Both the position numbers and the translations under genes were made by a program. 45,649 nucleotides of DNA, from contig JAAFHZ010000020.1 in NCBI GenBank assembly GCA_013297675.1, positions 1-45,649 on the forward strand, written 5' to 3'. The notes below the pieces were generated by a model, which searched no databases, had not been told where the DNA came from, and saw only the letters and a program-made list of their open reading frames with translations. Positions 8,488 through 17,368 of this stretch are shown one piece after another (within the stretch, counting starts at the first letter, position 1; every line of letters starts with the position of its first letter). Source of the stretch: Synechococcales cyanobacterium bin59.metabat.ball.084. Its GTDB lineage: Bacteria; Cyanobacteriota; Cyanobacteriia; Cyanobacteriales; Chamaesiphonaceae.

Positions 8488-9117
8488 TTACGAAATCGCT
8501 GAAATCAAATATCCGCAGCGATGTTCACCATCATTGATCCAGTGGGTGCGCTCTACTTGACAGTCAGATAGCGCCGTTTCAAACATTTCTAGTTCGTGGC
8601 CACAGACAGTCGGAAAAGAATTGGCTACTTGGGCGATCGCACAGTTATGTTCAGTCAGAATAAACTTGGCACCATCGATCGAATGAAACTCTGCCATATA
8701 TCCTTCTTGGCGGCGCAATTCTACCAATTTGGCCACTCGATCGGGCAGACTGCCACTGCCCAACTGCGCCCGATATTCTAAAGATTTGCGCTGCCAATGC
8801 TGCTCTAAAATAGCGCTGGCTTGTTCGTAGCCCAAATTATGTACCAAAGTATCTAAAAACGAAATCACGAACTGGTCGTACTGATTAGGAAACTGTTCGC
8901 GTCCTTTAGGACTGAGCTGATAAATATACTGTGGTCGCCCCATACCTCCAGCCACTGATTGGAACACTACCAACCCCTCAGCCTGTAGATCTTTTAAGTG
9001 GCGGCGAGTAGCTTGAGGACTGATGGTTAGCTTTTTGGCTAAGTCTTGAGCTGTTGCCTGTCCCTGTTTTAACAGGTATAGCAGCATGTCTTGCTTGGTG
9101 GAGTTTTCAGTGATCAT
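8488..9117 (-). CDS. sufR: SufR, Fe-S cluster-binding repressor of the suf operon
   Basis: A 209-aa DeoR/ArsR-like winged-helix regulator. The N-terminal HTH (ATAQDLAKKLTISPQATRRHLKDLQAEGLV) is followed by a central domain and four cysteines at 159, 172, 186 and 201 with spacing C-X12-C-X13-C-X14-C, the SufR cluster-ligand pattern. In cyanobacteria SufR represses sufBCDS and itself when its Fe-S cluster is intact. In many cyanobacteria it sits next to and divergent from sufBCDS. Here the neighbour across the promoter is a small membrane protein and then dnaK, so sufR is separated from its main target. Its own promoter contains a perfect SufR-type operator (9143-9156), which supports autoregulation. 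Confidence 0.93.
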   Translation of the reverse strand: MITENSTKQDMLLYLLKQGQATAQDLAKKLTISPQATRRHLKDLQAEGLVVFQSVAGGMGRPQYIYQLSPKGREQFPNQYDQFVISFLDTLVHNLGYEQASAILEQHWQRKSLEYRAQLGSGSLPDRVAKLVELRRQEGYMAEFHSIDGAKFILTEHNCAIAQVANSFPTVCGHELEMFETALSDCQVERTHWINDGEHRCGYLISAIS

Positions 9118-9142
9118 AAATTTCTGGCTTCTTTCACTTTAA

Positions 9143-9156
9143 CAACGCCTGGGTTG
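9143..9156 (-). promoter_or_regulatory. SufR operator (CAAC-N6-GTTG)
   Basis: CAAC-GCCTGG-GTTG matches the published SufR consensus CAAC-N6-GTTG exactly. It lies between the sufR -10 box and the start codon, overlapping the expected transcription start, where bound repressor would block RNA polymerase. The function is inferred from consensus and position. Confidence 0.8.
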
Positions 9157-9160
9157 CTTT

Positions 9161-9189
9161 AGTATAGCTCAGTCTTTCTTTGTTGTTAA
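9161..9189 (-). promoter_or_regulatory. sigma-70 type promoter of sufR
   Basis: On the minus strand: -35 TTAACA (9184-9189), a 17-nt spacer, and -10 TATACT (9161-9166). It is close to consensus, and the SufR operator begins 4 nt past the -10 box. Confidence 0.7.
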
Positions 9190-9261
9190 TGTTATGGCCA
9201 TTCTCAATAAAGTAGCGGGGTAATCTAGCGGGGTAAATGCAAAAATTCTAGGCCAAGTGAA

Positions 9262-9549
9262 CTAATAGAGCTTGGCAAGTTTGGCCGCTATCCCAACAGC
9301 AAAAGTAATGATGAAAATCAACAATGAGAAAAAGCGGTTATCTTGCTGCCTCTGGTCTGCCTTGATATCTGCAAGCTGAGTTTGGATGCCTTTGATTTCG
9401 GCTTTAATCTCAGCCAACCCCACTTCAACCGTTGCTATTTGTTTTTGTATGGCGGCATTACCATCAGATATCTGCTTCTGGTTGGTAGCATTGCTGTTGA
9501 TGATTAAGTCTTTTAATTCTTGTAAGTCTGTGTCTGTGACCGTAGCCAT
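9262..9549 (-). CDS. Small coiled-coil protein with C-terminal membrane anchor
   Basis: 95 aa. Residues 1-70 are a predicted coiled coil with repeated IQ/QKQI and LAEIKAEIKGIQTQLADIKADQ heptads. Residues 73-90 (FFSLLIFIITFAVGIAA) form one hydrophobic membrane segment, followed by a short basic tail. The layout resembles the hemolysin-XhlA-like or DUF-type small proteins that are common and uncharacterised in cyanobacteria. No enzymatic motif. It starts with ATG and is divergent from dnaK. No function can be named. Confidence 0.7.
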   Translation of the reverse strand: MATVTDTDLQELKDLIINSNATNQKQISDGNAAIQKQIATVEVGLAEIKAEIKGIQTQLADIKADQRQQDNRFFSLLIFIITFAVGIAAKLAKLY

Positions 9550-9586
9550 GTGCTAACCTCTGGTTATAAGTTTGATTTGCTTCGAT

Positions 9587-9613
9587 TCTCCTAATGGAGA
9601 TGCTCTGCGAACG
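9587..9613. repeat. Small dispersed palindromic repeat, copy 2
   Basis: TCTCC-TAAT-GGAGA followed by TGCTCTGCGAACG; see copy 1 at 370-396. It is followed by a further inverted pair, CGAACG/CGTTCG, around CTGTCAACAG (about 9608-9635). Confidence 0.55.
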
Positions 9614-9643
9614 CGCTGCTGTCAACAGTCCGTTCGATCGAAG

Positions 9644-9671
9644 TAGCCCTCGCCTTTACTGGTGAGGGCTA
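9644..9671. repeat. Strong hairpin in the divergent intergenic region
   Basis: An 11-bp stem, TAGCCCTCGCC with GGTGAGGGCTA (one G-T pair), and loop TTTACT. It lies between divergent genes, so it is not the terminator of either. It may belong to the repeat element beside it or to the dnaK leader. Confidence 0.6.
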
Positions 9672-9807
9672 TTCCGATTATATGAGGTTAGAGTAAGTCT
9701 TCCTCAATAATTATTTAAAATAAGACCCCACAAGCTCAATGCCCGACCTCACCAAAAATGAAGCAATGCTCTAATATAATCAAGAAGCTCTCGTGTGAGA
9801 AATAGGG

Positions 9808-12219
9808 ATGAGTAAAGTAGTCGGCATAGATTTGGGCACAACCTACTCGGTGGTAGCCGTAATGGAAGGTGGCAAGCCCGTAGTAATCGCCAACTCCGAG
9901 GGCACCCGCACCACCCCCTCAGTAGTAGGCTTCAGCAAAGATGGCGATCGGTTAGTCGGGCAAATGGCCAGAAGACAGGCCGAAATGAACCCACAGAATA
10001 CTTTTTATGGGGTAAAGCGTTTCCTGGGCAGAAAATACGCCGAACTCAGTCCCCAGGCTAAACAAGTTCCCTACACCATCCGTAAAGACGACAACGGCAA
10101 CGTTAAAATTCGCTGCCCGAGGCTAAACAAGGAATACACTGCCGAAGAAGTTTCGGCGATGATTTTGCGCAAGCTAGCTGATGAAGCCAGCCGTTACCTG
10201 GGCGAAGAAGTTACTGGAGCCGTAATTACCGTCCCGGCATATTTTAACGACTCTCAGCGCCAAGCCACCCGCGATGCTGGCCGGATTGCCGGTTTAGAAG
10301 TTTTACGAATTCTGAATGAACCCACAGCGGCTTCTTTGGCCTATGGTCTAGATAAGCAAGAACTCCAAACCATTTTGGTCTTTGACCTGGGCGGTGGCAC
10401 CTTCGATGTGTCGATTTTAGAAGTGGGCGAAGGAGTCTTTGAAGTGAAGGCTACTAGCGGTGATACTCAGTTGGGCGGAAATGACTTCGATCGATTAATC
10501 GTCAATTGGCTGGCCGATGAATTCCTCAAAACCGAAGGTATTGACCTACGCAAAGAGCGCCAATCTTTACAGCGACTAGCCGATGCTGCCGAAAAAGCCA
10601 AGATTGAGCTATCGGGCATGGCCACCACCGAAATCAACCTACCCTTTATCACTGCCACCACCGAAGGACCCAAGCATATTGAAACCAGCCTCAGCCGTGC
10701 CCAGTTTGAGGAAATGTGCGGCGATCTGCTTTCTCGCCTCCAAGCGCCAGTAAAACGCGCCTTAGCCGATGCCGGGATGACTGGCCGCGATATTGATGAA
10801 ATAGTCCTAGTGGGCGGTTCTACTCGCATTCCGGTAGTCCAAGATATTGTGCGCCAGTTTTTGAACAAGCGCCCTAATCAGAACGTGAACCCCGATGAAG
10901 TGGTGGCGATCGGTGCCGCAATCCAGGCTGGAGTGCTCTCTGGGGAAGTGAAAGAAATGCTATTGCTGGATGTCACTCCGCTCACCTTGGGCTTAGAAAC
11001 CGTGGGTGGCTTGATGAAAAAGCTGATCCCCCGCAATACCACTATCCCAGTTCGCAGGTCAGACACTTTTTCGACCTCCGAGAACAATCAAACTATGGTA
11101 GAAATCCATGTGGTGCAGGGCGAACGGGATATGGCCACCGATAACAAATCCCTGGGGCGCTTTAAGCTTACCGGCATTCCTCCCGCTCCCAAAGGTCTAC
11201 CTCAAATCCAGGTGTCATTAGATATTGATGCCAACGGTATCTTGCAAGTCTTGGCCATGGATCGCACTACCGGGCGAGAGCAAACCATCACTGTCCAAGG
11301 AGCTTCTACCCTCAGTGAGTCAGAAGTCCAAAGAATGATGGCCGAAGCCACCGAATTTGCTGCTATCGATCGGCAGAAAAAAGACAAAGTGGAGCGCCGC
11401 AACAAAGCCGAAGCCCTTACTTCTCAGGCCGAACGCCGGATGCGAGAAATCGCGATCGAGTTTGGGATGCAGTTTGCCAGCGGCCAACGCCGCCAAGTAG
11501 AAAACTTAGTCCGGGAATTACGCGGTGCCCTGCAAGACAACAACGAGCGGGATATCGAAGCGATTAAAGCCGAGCTAGAAGAGCTTTTACAAGATATCAA
11601 TCGCCAAGTTCGGCAACTCACTGCCGCCGAAGATGAAGGCTTCTTCACCACCCTCAAAAAAACCATTTTGGGCGACGATGACGAGTTCTTTGATAACCGC
11701 GATTATAATCGGGACTATGGTGGATATAATAGTCCTCGAATGCTACCTCCCGCCTCGGGCTACAGCGATCCATACCGCCCCAACGATTACCCCCCGCGTT
11801 TTCCCAACAGTCGCGGCTACGAAGAAGATCGCCGGGATAATCGGAGCTACGACGGTAATTACTACGATAGTCCTCCCAATAACCGAGATAATTATGGCGA
11901 TCGATCTGGTCGCCGTCCTAATGACGATTTTGACCAAAGACCCAGAGATGTAGATCCCAGACTGCCTAGAGATCAAGATCCTTGGGACTCCGAGCCAAGA
12001 TCACCAAGATCGTCAGGCAACGCTGATCGTCGTTCTCCTGGGGCAAGCCAACGTCCCAACGATCTCGATCGGCCTCTCAATCGCCCCCGCGACAATGACG
12101 CGGCTAATCGCCCCGGCAACAATCCCCCAAATCAACCCCGTGACTCTCGCCCCAGACCCAATCCACCTGAACGCCGTTCTCCCCCGTCTGACTGGCAAGA
12201 TGATGACGAGTGGTACTAA
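9808..12219 (+). CDS. dnaK: DnaK chaperone, DnaK3-like, with long C-terminal tail
   Basis: 803 aa. The N-terminal ATPase domain is canonical ([65 protein letters not shown]), followed by a substrate-binding domain ([14 protein letters not shown]) and lid to about residue 625. The remaining ~175 residues are a low-complexity tail of Tyr, Asp, Asn, Arg and Pro that ends in DDDEWY. Ordinary DnaK is ~635 aa. The long tail, together with the immediately following dnaJ (10 nt), fits the cyanobacterial dnaK3-dnaJ3 pair, which in other species is linked to thylakoid membranes. Paralogue identity is inferred from tail and context. Confidence 0.95.
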   Translation: MSKVVGIDLGTTYSVVAVMEGGKPVVIANSEGTRTTPSVVGFSKDGDRLVGQMARRQAEMNPQNTFYGVKRFLGRKYAELSPQAKQVPYTIRKDDNGNVKIRCPRLNKEYTAEEVSAMILRKLADEASRYLGEEVTGAVITVPAYFNDSQRQATRDAGRIAGLEVLRILNEPTAASLAYGLDKQELQTILVFDLGGGTFDVSILEVGEGVFEVKATSGDTQLGGNDFDRLIVNWLADEFLKTEGIDLRKERQSLQRLADAAEKAKIELSGMATTEINLPFITATTEGPKHIETSLSRAQFEEMCGDLLSRLQAPVKRALADAGMTGRDIDEIVLVGGSTRIPVVQDIVRQFLNKRPNQNVNPDEVVAIGAAIQAGVLSGEVKEMLLLDVTPLTLGLETVGGLMKKLIPRNTTIPVRRSDTFSTSENNQTMVEIHVVQGERDMATDNKSLGRFKLTGIPPAPKGLPQIQVSLDIDANGILQVLAMDRTTGREQTITVQGASTLSESEVQRMMAEATEFAAIDRQKKDKVERRNKAEALTSQAERRMREIAIEFGMQFASGQRRQVENLVRELRGALQDNNERDIEAIKAELEELLQDINRQVRQLTAAEDEGFFTTLKKTILGDDDEFFDNRDYNRDYGGYNSPRMLPPASGYSDPYRPNDYPPRFPNSRGYEEDRRDNRSYDGNYYDSPPNNRDNYGDRSGRRPNDDFDQRPRDVDPRLPRDQDPWDSEPRSPRSSGNADRRSPGASQRPNDLDRPLNRPRDNDAANRPGNNPPNQPRDSRPRPNPPERRSPPSDWQDDDEWY

Positions 12220-12229
12220 CTAAATTCCT

Positions 12230-13249
12230 ATGGAAAACTTTCGCAACTACTATGAACTGCTGGGTGTAGAGCGCAACTCACCCCCCGACGAGATCAAAAA
12301 AGCCTTTCGGCGCTTGGCTCGCCTTTATCACCCCGATCTGAATCAGGGTGATAAAGGTGCCGAAGAAAAATTTAAAGAATTCAACGAAGCCTATCGGGTA
12401 CTTTCAGATCCGGCTGCGCGTAGCCAGTATGACCAATTCACTCGCTTTTGGCGGGGCAAGAAAAACCGCACCAACCAAGATTTCTGGAGCGGCAGTCGTG
12501 ATGATGACCGGAATGATCGATCGAAGCCCGAAGAAGACTTTAGCCAATTTGGTGACTTCAACAGCTTTATCGATCAGCTTTTAGGTCGCCGTCCTAAGCC
12601 CAATAGCTACAGCCGCAGTGAAGCAGAAGTGGGCAATAGCCGCCAAGGCCGAACTTCTACCGTAGAAGCCGAACCATCAGAAGATTTCCGCAGCGAAAAT
12701 ATGCGTAGCAGCGCGAAAGCCGCGCCACCCCGCCCCAAAAATATCGAAGCTGAACTGCGTTTGCCCTTAGAAAAAGCTTACCAAGGCGGCAGAGAAAGGA
12801 TCAAATTAGAAGACGGTCGATCGCTAGAGGTAGATATGCCTGCTGGCATGGTGCCGGGGCATAAAATTCGTCTGCGCGGTCAGGGTATTGCTAACGGTGA
12901 TCTATTTTTAAAAATTGATGTAGCACCACACCATCGCTTCCGCCTAGTTGGTACCGATGTTCATTGTGCCCTCTCTGTCACCCCTGCCGAAGCCATCTTA
13001 GGCGGCTTCGTAGAAGTTCCCACCCTAGATGGCTTGGTTAAGATCTCGCTGCCCGCTGGAGTTACTGTTGGCCAAAAGCTGCGCCTTGCCAGCAAAGGCT
13101 TCCCCGATGAGCACGGCAAGCGGGGCGATCAGCTCCTAGAAATTCAGGTGGCGATTCCCAGAACTGTTTCTCAGGCAGAGCGAGAGCTATATGAAAAAAT
13201 TCGATCGATCGAATCTTTTAACCCTCGCCTAGACGATGCCAGCCCCTAG
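12230..13249 (+). CDS. dnaJ: DnaJ-type co-chaperone (type II, no zinc finger)
   Basis: 339 aa. The J domain spans residues 1-70 with YHPDLN containing the essential HPD. A charged Gly/Asn/Arg/Ser-rich linker follows (about 75-165), then two C-terminal beta-rich peptide-binding domains (IEAELRLPLEKAYQGGRERIKL..., VTPAEAILGGFVEVPTLDG...). There is no CXXCXGXG zinc finger, so it is a type II (CbpA-like) J protein. It stimulates the ATPase of its DnaK partner, here the gene 10 nt upstream, and is very likely co-transcribed with it. Corresponds in arrangement to dnaJ3 of Synechocystis. Confidence 0.92.
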   Translation: MENFRNYYELLGVERNSPPDEIKKAFRRLARLYHPDLNQGDKGAEEKFKEFNEAYRVLSDPAARSQYDQFTRFWRGKKNRTNQDFWSGSRDDDRNDRSKPEEDFSQFGDFNSFIDQLLGRRPKPNSYSRSEAEVGNSRQGRTSTVEAEPSEDFRSENMRSSAKAAPPRPKNIEAELRLPLEKAYQGGRERIKLEDGRSLEVDMPAGMVPGHKIRLRGQGIANGDLFLKIDVAPHHRFRLVGTDVHCALSVTPAEAILGGFVEVPTLDGLVKISLPAGVTVGQKLRLASKGFPDEHGKRGDQLLEIQVAIPRTVSQAERELYEKIRSIESFNPRLDDASP

Positions 13250-13338
13250 AGCTGGAACTTTAGCTAGACAGTTCGTAGTCTCTGTAAGTTCAGGCTCCGA
13301 TCGGGGCATACTTTAGTCGTGTCTTCCCAGAAACCATC

Positions 13339-13419
13339 ATGCATCTCCTGTCTTTAGATAATTCCATTTTGTTTATGCTGGGTACAGTAGTAGCCATCTG
13401 TTTTGCTGGTCTGACCTGA
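13339..13419 (+). CDS. Candidate 26-aa single-span membrane peptide
   Basis: ATG at 13339 to TGA at 13417-13419; the peptide is MHLLSLDNSILFMLGTVVAI followed by CFAGLT. Residues 9-25 are hydrophobic. The stop overlaps the start of the next gene (TGATG), an arrangement typical of translational coupling. No strong ribosome-binding site is visible, and it does not match the small photosystem or cytochrome subunits I know. Chance ORFs of this size are common, so this is a candidate only. Confidence 0.35.
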   Translation: MHLLSLDNSILFMLGTVVAICFAGLT

Positions 13420-13745
13420 TGGTTTCCACCTACGAAAAAATCTATGCTGTAGTTCGTCGCATCCCCGCCGGAAAAGTAGCTACCTACGGTCAAGTAGCCG
13501 GTTTAGCTGGACTATCAGGCAAAGCTAGACTGGTGGGCTATGCTCTCTATAAAGTCGAAATTGCTGGTGATATTCCTTGGCAAAGAGTGGTCAATGCTCA
13601 AGGTCAAGTCTCTTATTCCACAGCCCGCAATGGTGCCGACCATTTGCAAAAAAATTTATTGGAGCAAGAAGGCATCAAGTTTAATGCCCAAGGAAAAATT
13701 GATTTGAAGGCCGATCGATGGCCAGAATTTGTGGCTGATGATTGA
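13419..13745 (+). CDS. Alkyltransferase-like protein (ATL)
   Basis: A 108-aa protein matching the DNA-binding domain of O6-alkylguanine-DNA alkyltransferases (YEKIYAVVRRIPAGKVATYGQVAGLAG...). The active-site PCHR motif is replaced by PWQRV: Trp54 stands where the acceptor Cys should be. This is the hallmark of ATL proteins (Atl1, E. coli YbaZ), which bind O6-alkylguanine and hand the lesion to nucleotide excision repair rather than removing the alkyl group. Length and sequence agree with that family. It starts with ATG overlapping the preceding tiny ORF. Confidence 0.88.
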   Translation: MVSTYEKIYAVVRRIPAGKVATYGQVAGLAGLSGKARLVGYALYKVEIAGDIPWQRVVNAQGQVSYSTARNGADHLQKNLLEQEGIKFNAQGKIDLKADRWPEFVADD

Positions 13746-13798
13746 ACACTAAATCAATGGTACTCTAAAGGTCTCAACTCTAGGCTGCAACTGCTGAT

Positions 13799-14743
13799 AT
13801 GCGCGTCGAGCAATTACAAACATTCTTAGCCGTAGTCGAAACCGGCAGCTTTTTACAGGCAGCAAGGCAATGTGGCATCACTCAATCAGCGGCCAGCAGA
13901 CAAATTCAGGCATTAGAGGCCGACTTACAAGCTCCTTTGTTTCATCGTAGTAGTCAGGCCAAGCTCACCGTAGCAGGCGAAAAACTGGTGGGACGGGCGC
14001 GACGAATCTGTCAAGAATGGCAGAATGCCACCAGCGAAATTCAAGAGCTCTTAGCGGGCAAACAACCCGAGCTATGTATTGGAGCCATTCACACCGCCTG
14101 CGCTTATTTTTTGCCACCGGTCTTACAACAATTCTGCCATCAGTATCCCAATGTCCAGCTTCGAGTGACCGCCTTGGGTAGCGATCGAGCGCTCAAGGTC
14201 ATGCGTGATGGCTTAATTGATGTGGCGATTGTGATGCAAAATCGGCTGTTTACCAACAGCATAGATGTGGTGGTGCAGGAATTAATGCAAGAACCAATTC
14301 AGGTACTCTTGGCCACTCGCCACCCCCTCGCACAGCTAGAAGTTATTCCTTGGGTCGAGCTGGTGCGTTATCCCCAAGTGGTATTTAAAGATGGTTATGG
14401 AATGCAGCGGTTGGTGCAAGAGCAGTTCGATCGGCTAGGGGCAAAATTACAGGCAGTCTTAGAGCTAAATTCTTTGGATGCTTTTCGGGGCGTTGTGCAG
14501 CAAGGAGAACTGATTGCTTTGTTACCTCAATCGGCATTGATCGGTATTGAGCGAGAACCCAACCTCACGGTGCGCCCCCTGGCTCTGTTGGCACCCACAG
14601 CCAACGAGCCTAGATCTCTGCCTTTACAACGTCAAGTCATACTGGTAACTACTACCGATCGCATGAATATTCCCCCGATCGCCAGCTTTTGTGCCCTAGT
14701 CATCGCCAGAGCCAAGGAAATCCAATTGAGCGACATATCCTAG
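13799..14743 (+). CDS. ntcB: LysR-family regulator, NtcB-like (nitrogen assimilation)
   Basis: 314 aa. N-terminal LysR HTH (residues 1-60, SFLQAARQCGITQSAASRQIQALE) and a C-terminal periplasmic-binding-like effector domain. Stretches such as ALGSDRALKVMRDGLIDVAI and VVFKDGYGMQRLVQEQF agree with my memory of cyanobacterial NtcB, the nitrite-responsive co-activator of nitrate assimilation genes. The nitrite reductase gene nirA is 4 kb away, which supports the role. cbiD starts 36 nt after its stop, so the three genes may form one transcript. CmpR/RbcR paralogues are the alternative; NtcB is preferred on motif and context. Confidence 0.75.
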   Translation: MRVEQLQTFLAVVETGSFLQAARQCGITQSAASRQIQALEADLQAPLFHRSSQAKLTVAGEKLVGRARRICQEWQNATSEIQELLAGKQPELCIGAIHTACAYFLPPVLQQFCHQYPNVQLRVTALGSDRALKVMRDGLIDVAIVMQNRLFTNSIDVVVQELMQEPIQVLLATRHPLAQLEVIPWVELVRYPQVVFKDGYGMQRLVQEQFDRLGAKLQAVLELNSLDAFRGVVQQGELIALLPQSALIGIEREPNLTVRPLALLAPTANEPRSLPLQRQVILVTTTDRMNIPPIASFCALVIARAKEIQLSDIS

Positions 14744-14779
14744 CTCTCACAGTATCACCAAAATTGCAGAGGAATCATC

Positions 14780-15874
14780 ATGGCTAGAACGGGATACACT
14801 TTACCAGTTTTTGCAGTGGCGGCAGCAAAGGCAGCATTGCTCTGTGCCCAAGGCCAATCTGTAGATAATACAGTTACTTTAGAGCTACTGCCAGAAGAAG
14901 CTGACACTGCGATCGCCTGTGGTGCAAGCGTAGCTATCGAACAATGTGCCCCACTCTCACCCCAAAGTGCTCTAGCCATCACTCGTAGTGATCCTGGTGA
15001 CAACTTAGACCTGACTCGTAACACTCCCATCTGGGCAAAAGTAGAACTACAGCCTCGCAGTGACAGCGATGAACCAATTATCTTAGAAGCTGGAGAAGGA
15101 CTAGGAAGAAATATCCAAGGTGATCCAGCAATTTATAGTTATGCTAAGAAATTATTTGAGGCCAATTTATCACCCTTAATTTCAATCAATCACACTGCCC
15201 ACATTATGATCATTTTGCCAGAGGGGAAACAACTAGCTAGCCGCACATCCAATGCTGCCTTTGGCATTATTGATGGACTGTCTTTATTGGGCACCAGTGG
15301 CATCTCTAAACCCCTATCTACCGAAGAACATTTAGATAGCCTGCGCGAAGTTTTGATCGATCGAGCCTCTCAAACCAAAGATCTGATTTTCTGCATCGGC
15401 AGCAACGGCATGCAGGTGGCCAACAAAGCAGGTATTGACCCACAACGAATCATTCAAACCGGCAACTGGATCGGTGCCATGCTGCTCGAAGCTGCTCGTC
15501 AAGAAGTAACATCAGTGCTACTCCTAGGTTATCAAGGCAAGCTGATCAAGCTAGCTGGTGGCATCTTTAATACCTCTAGTCACCTGGCAGACGCTAAACT
15601 AGAAATTCTTACTGCCGCCTTGATTCGCGTCGGTGGGGATGTTGCTGGAGCGCAGCAAATCTTGGCAGCCAAAACTGCCGATGCTGCTCATCGCGTGATC
15701 CAAGAACAAGGCCGAGAGATGCCGGTCTTCACTGATTTAGCAGAGCGGATCAACAGCAAAGCGATCGCTTATGTGAGCAAGTATGCCGATCGAGTCATGC
15801 TCATTGATACTGTATTGTTCGATCGACAGGGAAAAATTATTGTGGGTGAGGAGAAACTAACATGTCGATTGTAA
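14780..15874 (+). CDS. cbiD: Cobalt-precorrin-5B (C1)-methyltransferase CbiD
   Basis: A 364-aa protein of the anaerobic (early cobalt insertion) cobalamin pathway. It methylates C1 of cobalt-precorrin-5B with SAM and takes part in ring contraction. Family stretches: RTGYTLPVFAVAAAKAAL near the N-terminus, the LLGTSGISKPLS segment (about 172-183), and CIGSNG/TGNWIGAMLLEAA in the SAM-binding region. The start ATG has GAGG 8 nt upstream. Its 3' end overlaps cbiA by 13 nt, indicating an operon. It supports the B12 supply needed by NrdJ. Confidence 0.93.
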   Translation: MARTGYTLPVFAVAAAKAALLCAQGQSVDNTVTLELLPEEADTAIACGASVAIEQCAPLSPQSALAITRSDPGDNLDLTRNTPIWAKVELQPRSDSDEPIILEAGEGLGRNIQGDPAIYSYAKKLFEANLSPLISINHTAHIMIILPEGKQLASRTSNAAFGIIDGLSLLGTSGISKPLSTEEHLDSLREVLIDRASQTKDLIFCIGSNGMQVANKAGIDPQRIIQTGNWIGAMLLEAARQEVTSVLLLGYQGKLIKLAGGIFNTSSHLADAKLEILTAALIRVGGDVAGAQQILAAKTADAAHRVIQEQGREMPVFTDLAERINSKAIAYVSKYADRVMLIDTVLFDRQGKIIVGEEKLTCRL

Positions 15875-17214
15875 TAGCCGGAGAACGCAGCGGCAGCGGC
15901 AAAACCACCGTCACCCTCGCTTTATTAGCCGCACTCACTGCCAGAGGCGATCGAGTCCAATCTTTCAAGGTTGGTCCCGACTATATTGACCCAATGTTTC
16001 ATGCCTATGTCACCGGGCGACCTTGTTATAACCTTGACCCAGTTTTGACCAGCTTGGAATATTTGCGTCCCTGCCTAGCCAGACATACCCAAAATGTGGA
16101 TGTGGCAGTGGTTGAAGGGGTCATGGGTTTATTTGATGGTGCCGTAGATCCGCCGGGGGCAGGGAGTACCGCAGAGGTGGCGCATCAATTAAAGCTACCG
16201 ATTTTGTTGGTGGTCAATTGTCAGAGTATGTCCCATTCGATCGCCGCTTTGGTGAAAGGGTTTACTAGCTTAGATCCCAATCTACCGATCGCTGGGGTAG
16301 TTCTAAACAAAGTGGGCAGCGATCGACATTTAGAGATTCTGACTACAGCCTTAAAGCCTACCCATATCCCGATTTTGGGCGTGTTTCGGCGGGAAGATGC
16401 CATTAGTTTACCCGATCGACATTTGGGTTTGGTGCCTACCGATGAACTGCCAGAATTAGAGGAGATCGTCGATCGGTTGGCTGTATTGGGAGAAAAGTGT
16501 TTTAACTGGCACATGCTACAACCCCTATTAAGGGCGGGGCAAGAGCGGGAGATTGAGACTAAGATACTGCCCAAAGTTACTTCGATCGCCGTGGCCAAAG
16601 ATGCCGCTTTTAGCTTTTACTATGCCGAAAACTTAGAACTACTGGAATCACTAGGCGCAGAGTTAGTCTACTGGAGTCCTTTAAAAGACCAAGTAGTGCC
16701 AAATACCCAAGGACTATATTTTGGCGGTGGCTTCCCGGAAATGTTTGCAGCGGAATTGGCTGCAAATGTTGCTGTGCGGGAGTCGCTGCTGGCTAAGATT
16801 CAAGCAGGTACACCGACTTATGGTGAATGTGGTGGTTTAATGTATCTCACTGAATCTGTGACAGATTTTGCAGGTTGTAGTTATCCGATGGTAGGTGCTC
16901 TGCCCACCACGTCAATTATGGGGCAGAGATTAACCCTGGGCTATCGATTGGCCGTGTCACATGCTAATACGCCATTAGTTACCAAAGGTGAGATTTTGAA
17001 AGGGCATGAGTTTCATCGATCGGCTTTAACCACAAACTCTACCAGCCCTTTATTTCAAATGCAGCGCAGTACTGCGCTGCCCATAAACCCAGAGCTGAGT
17101 GAAGGCTGGCATTTACCCCATGTTCATGCTTCGTATCTACATCTCCATTGGGGCTGCACACCACATATTCCCCAGCGATTTATTCAAAGTTGCCAAGGTA
17201 CGAAACAGCATTAG
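15862..17214 (+). CDS. cbiA: Cobyrinate a,c-diamide synthase (CbiA/CobB)
   Basis: 450 aa. It amidates the a and c side chains of cobyrinic acid using glutamine and ATP. The N-terminal synthetase domain has the P-loop GERSGSGKTT and KVGPDYIDPMFH. The C-terminal class I glutamine amidotransferase domain has YGECGGLMYL with catalytic Cys323, and a late HVHASYLHLHWG stretch with the triad His. It overlaps cbiD by 13 nt on the same strand, and the two act in the same pathway. No other cobalamin genes are in the window. Confident assignment. Confidence 0.93.
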   Translation: MSIVIAGERSGSGKTTVTLALLAALTARGDRVQSFKVGPDYIDPMFHAYVTGRPCYNLDPVLTSLEYLRPCLARHTQNVDVAVVEGVMGLFDGAVDPPGAGSTAEVAHQLKLPILLVVNCQSMSHSIAALVKGFTSLDPNLPIAGVVLNKVGSDRHLEILTTALKPTHIPILGVFRREDAISLPDRHLGLVPTDELPELEEIVDRLAVLGEKCFNWHMLQPLLRAGQEREIETKILPKVTSIAVAKDAAFSFYYAENLELLESLGAELVYWSPLKDQVVPNTQGLYFGGGFPEMFAAELAANVAVRESLLAKIQAGTPTYGECGGLMYLTESVTDFAGCSYPMVGALPTTSIMGQRLTLGYRLAVSHANTPLVTKGEILKGHEFHRSALTTNSTSPLFQMQRSTALPINPELSEGWHLPHVHASYLHLHWGCTPHIPQRFIQSCQGTKQH

Positions 17215-17368
17215 CCAAGACTCAGCAGGACTGAAAAAGAGTTGATTAGTTAATGGGGCTACTTAAAGCTGTTATTCAGGATTTTCACAACAGATCCCAG
17301 TAAAACCCAGATAGATCTATAATTCGTAAGCGCATCGATATCCTTGCGATCATTTTTTGGTAGCCCCC

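Noticed and set aside
9581-9592. TTCGATTCTCC resembling a tRNA T-arm
   Set aside because: No acceptor stem, anticodon arm or D-arm around it; it belongs to the small dispersed repeat.
9644-9671. Hairpin as a terminator
   Set aside because: It lies between two divergent genes, so no transcript from either side would end there.
11633-12198. Several reading frames on both strands across the dnaK tail
   Set aside because: They arise from the biased codon composition of the tail and carry no family features or start signals.
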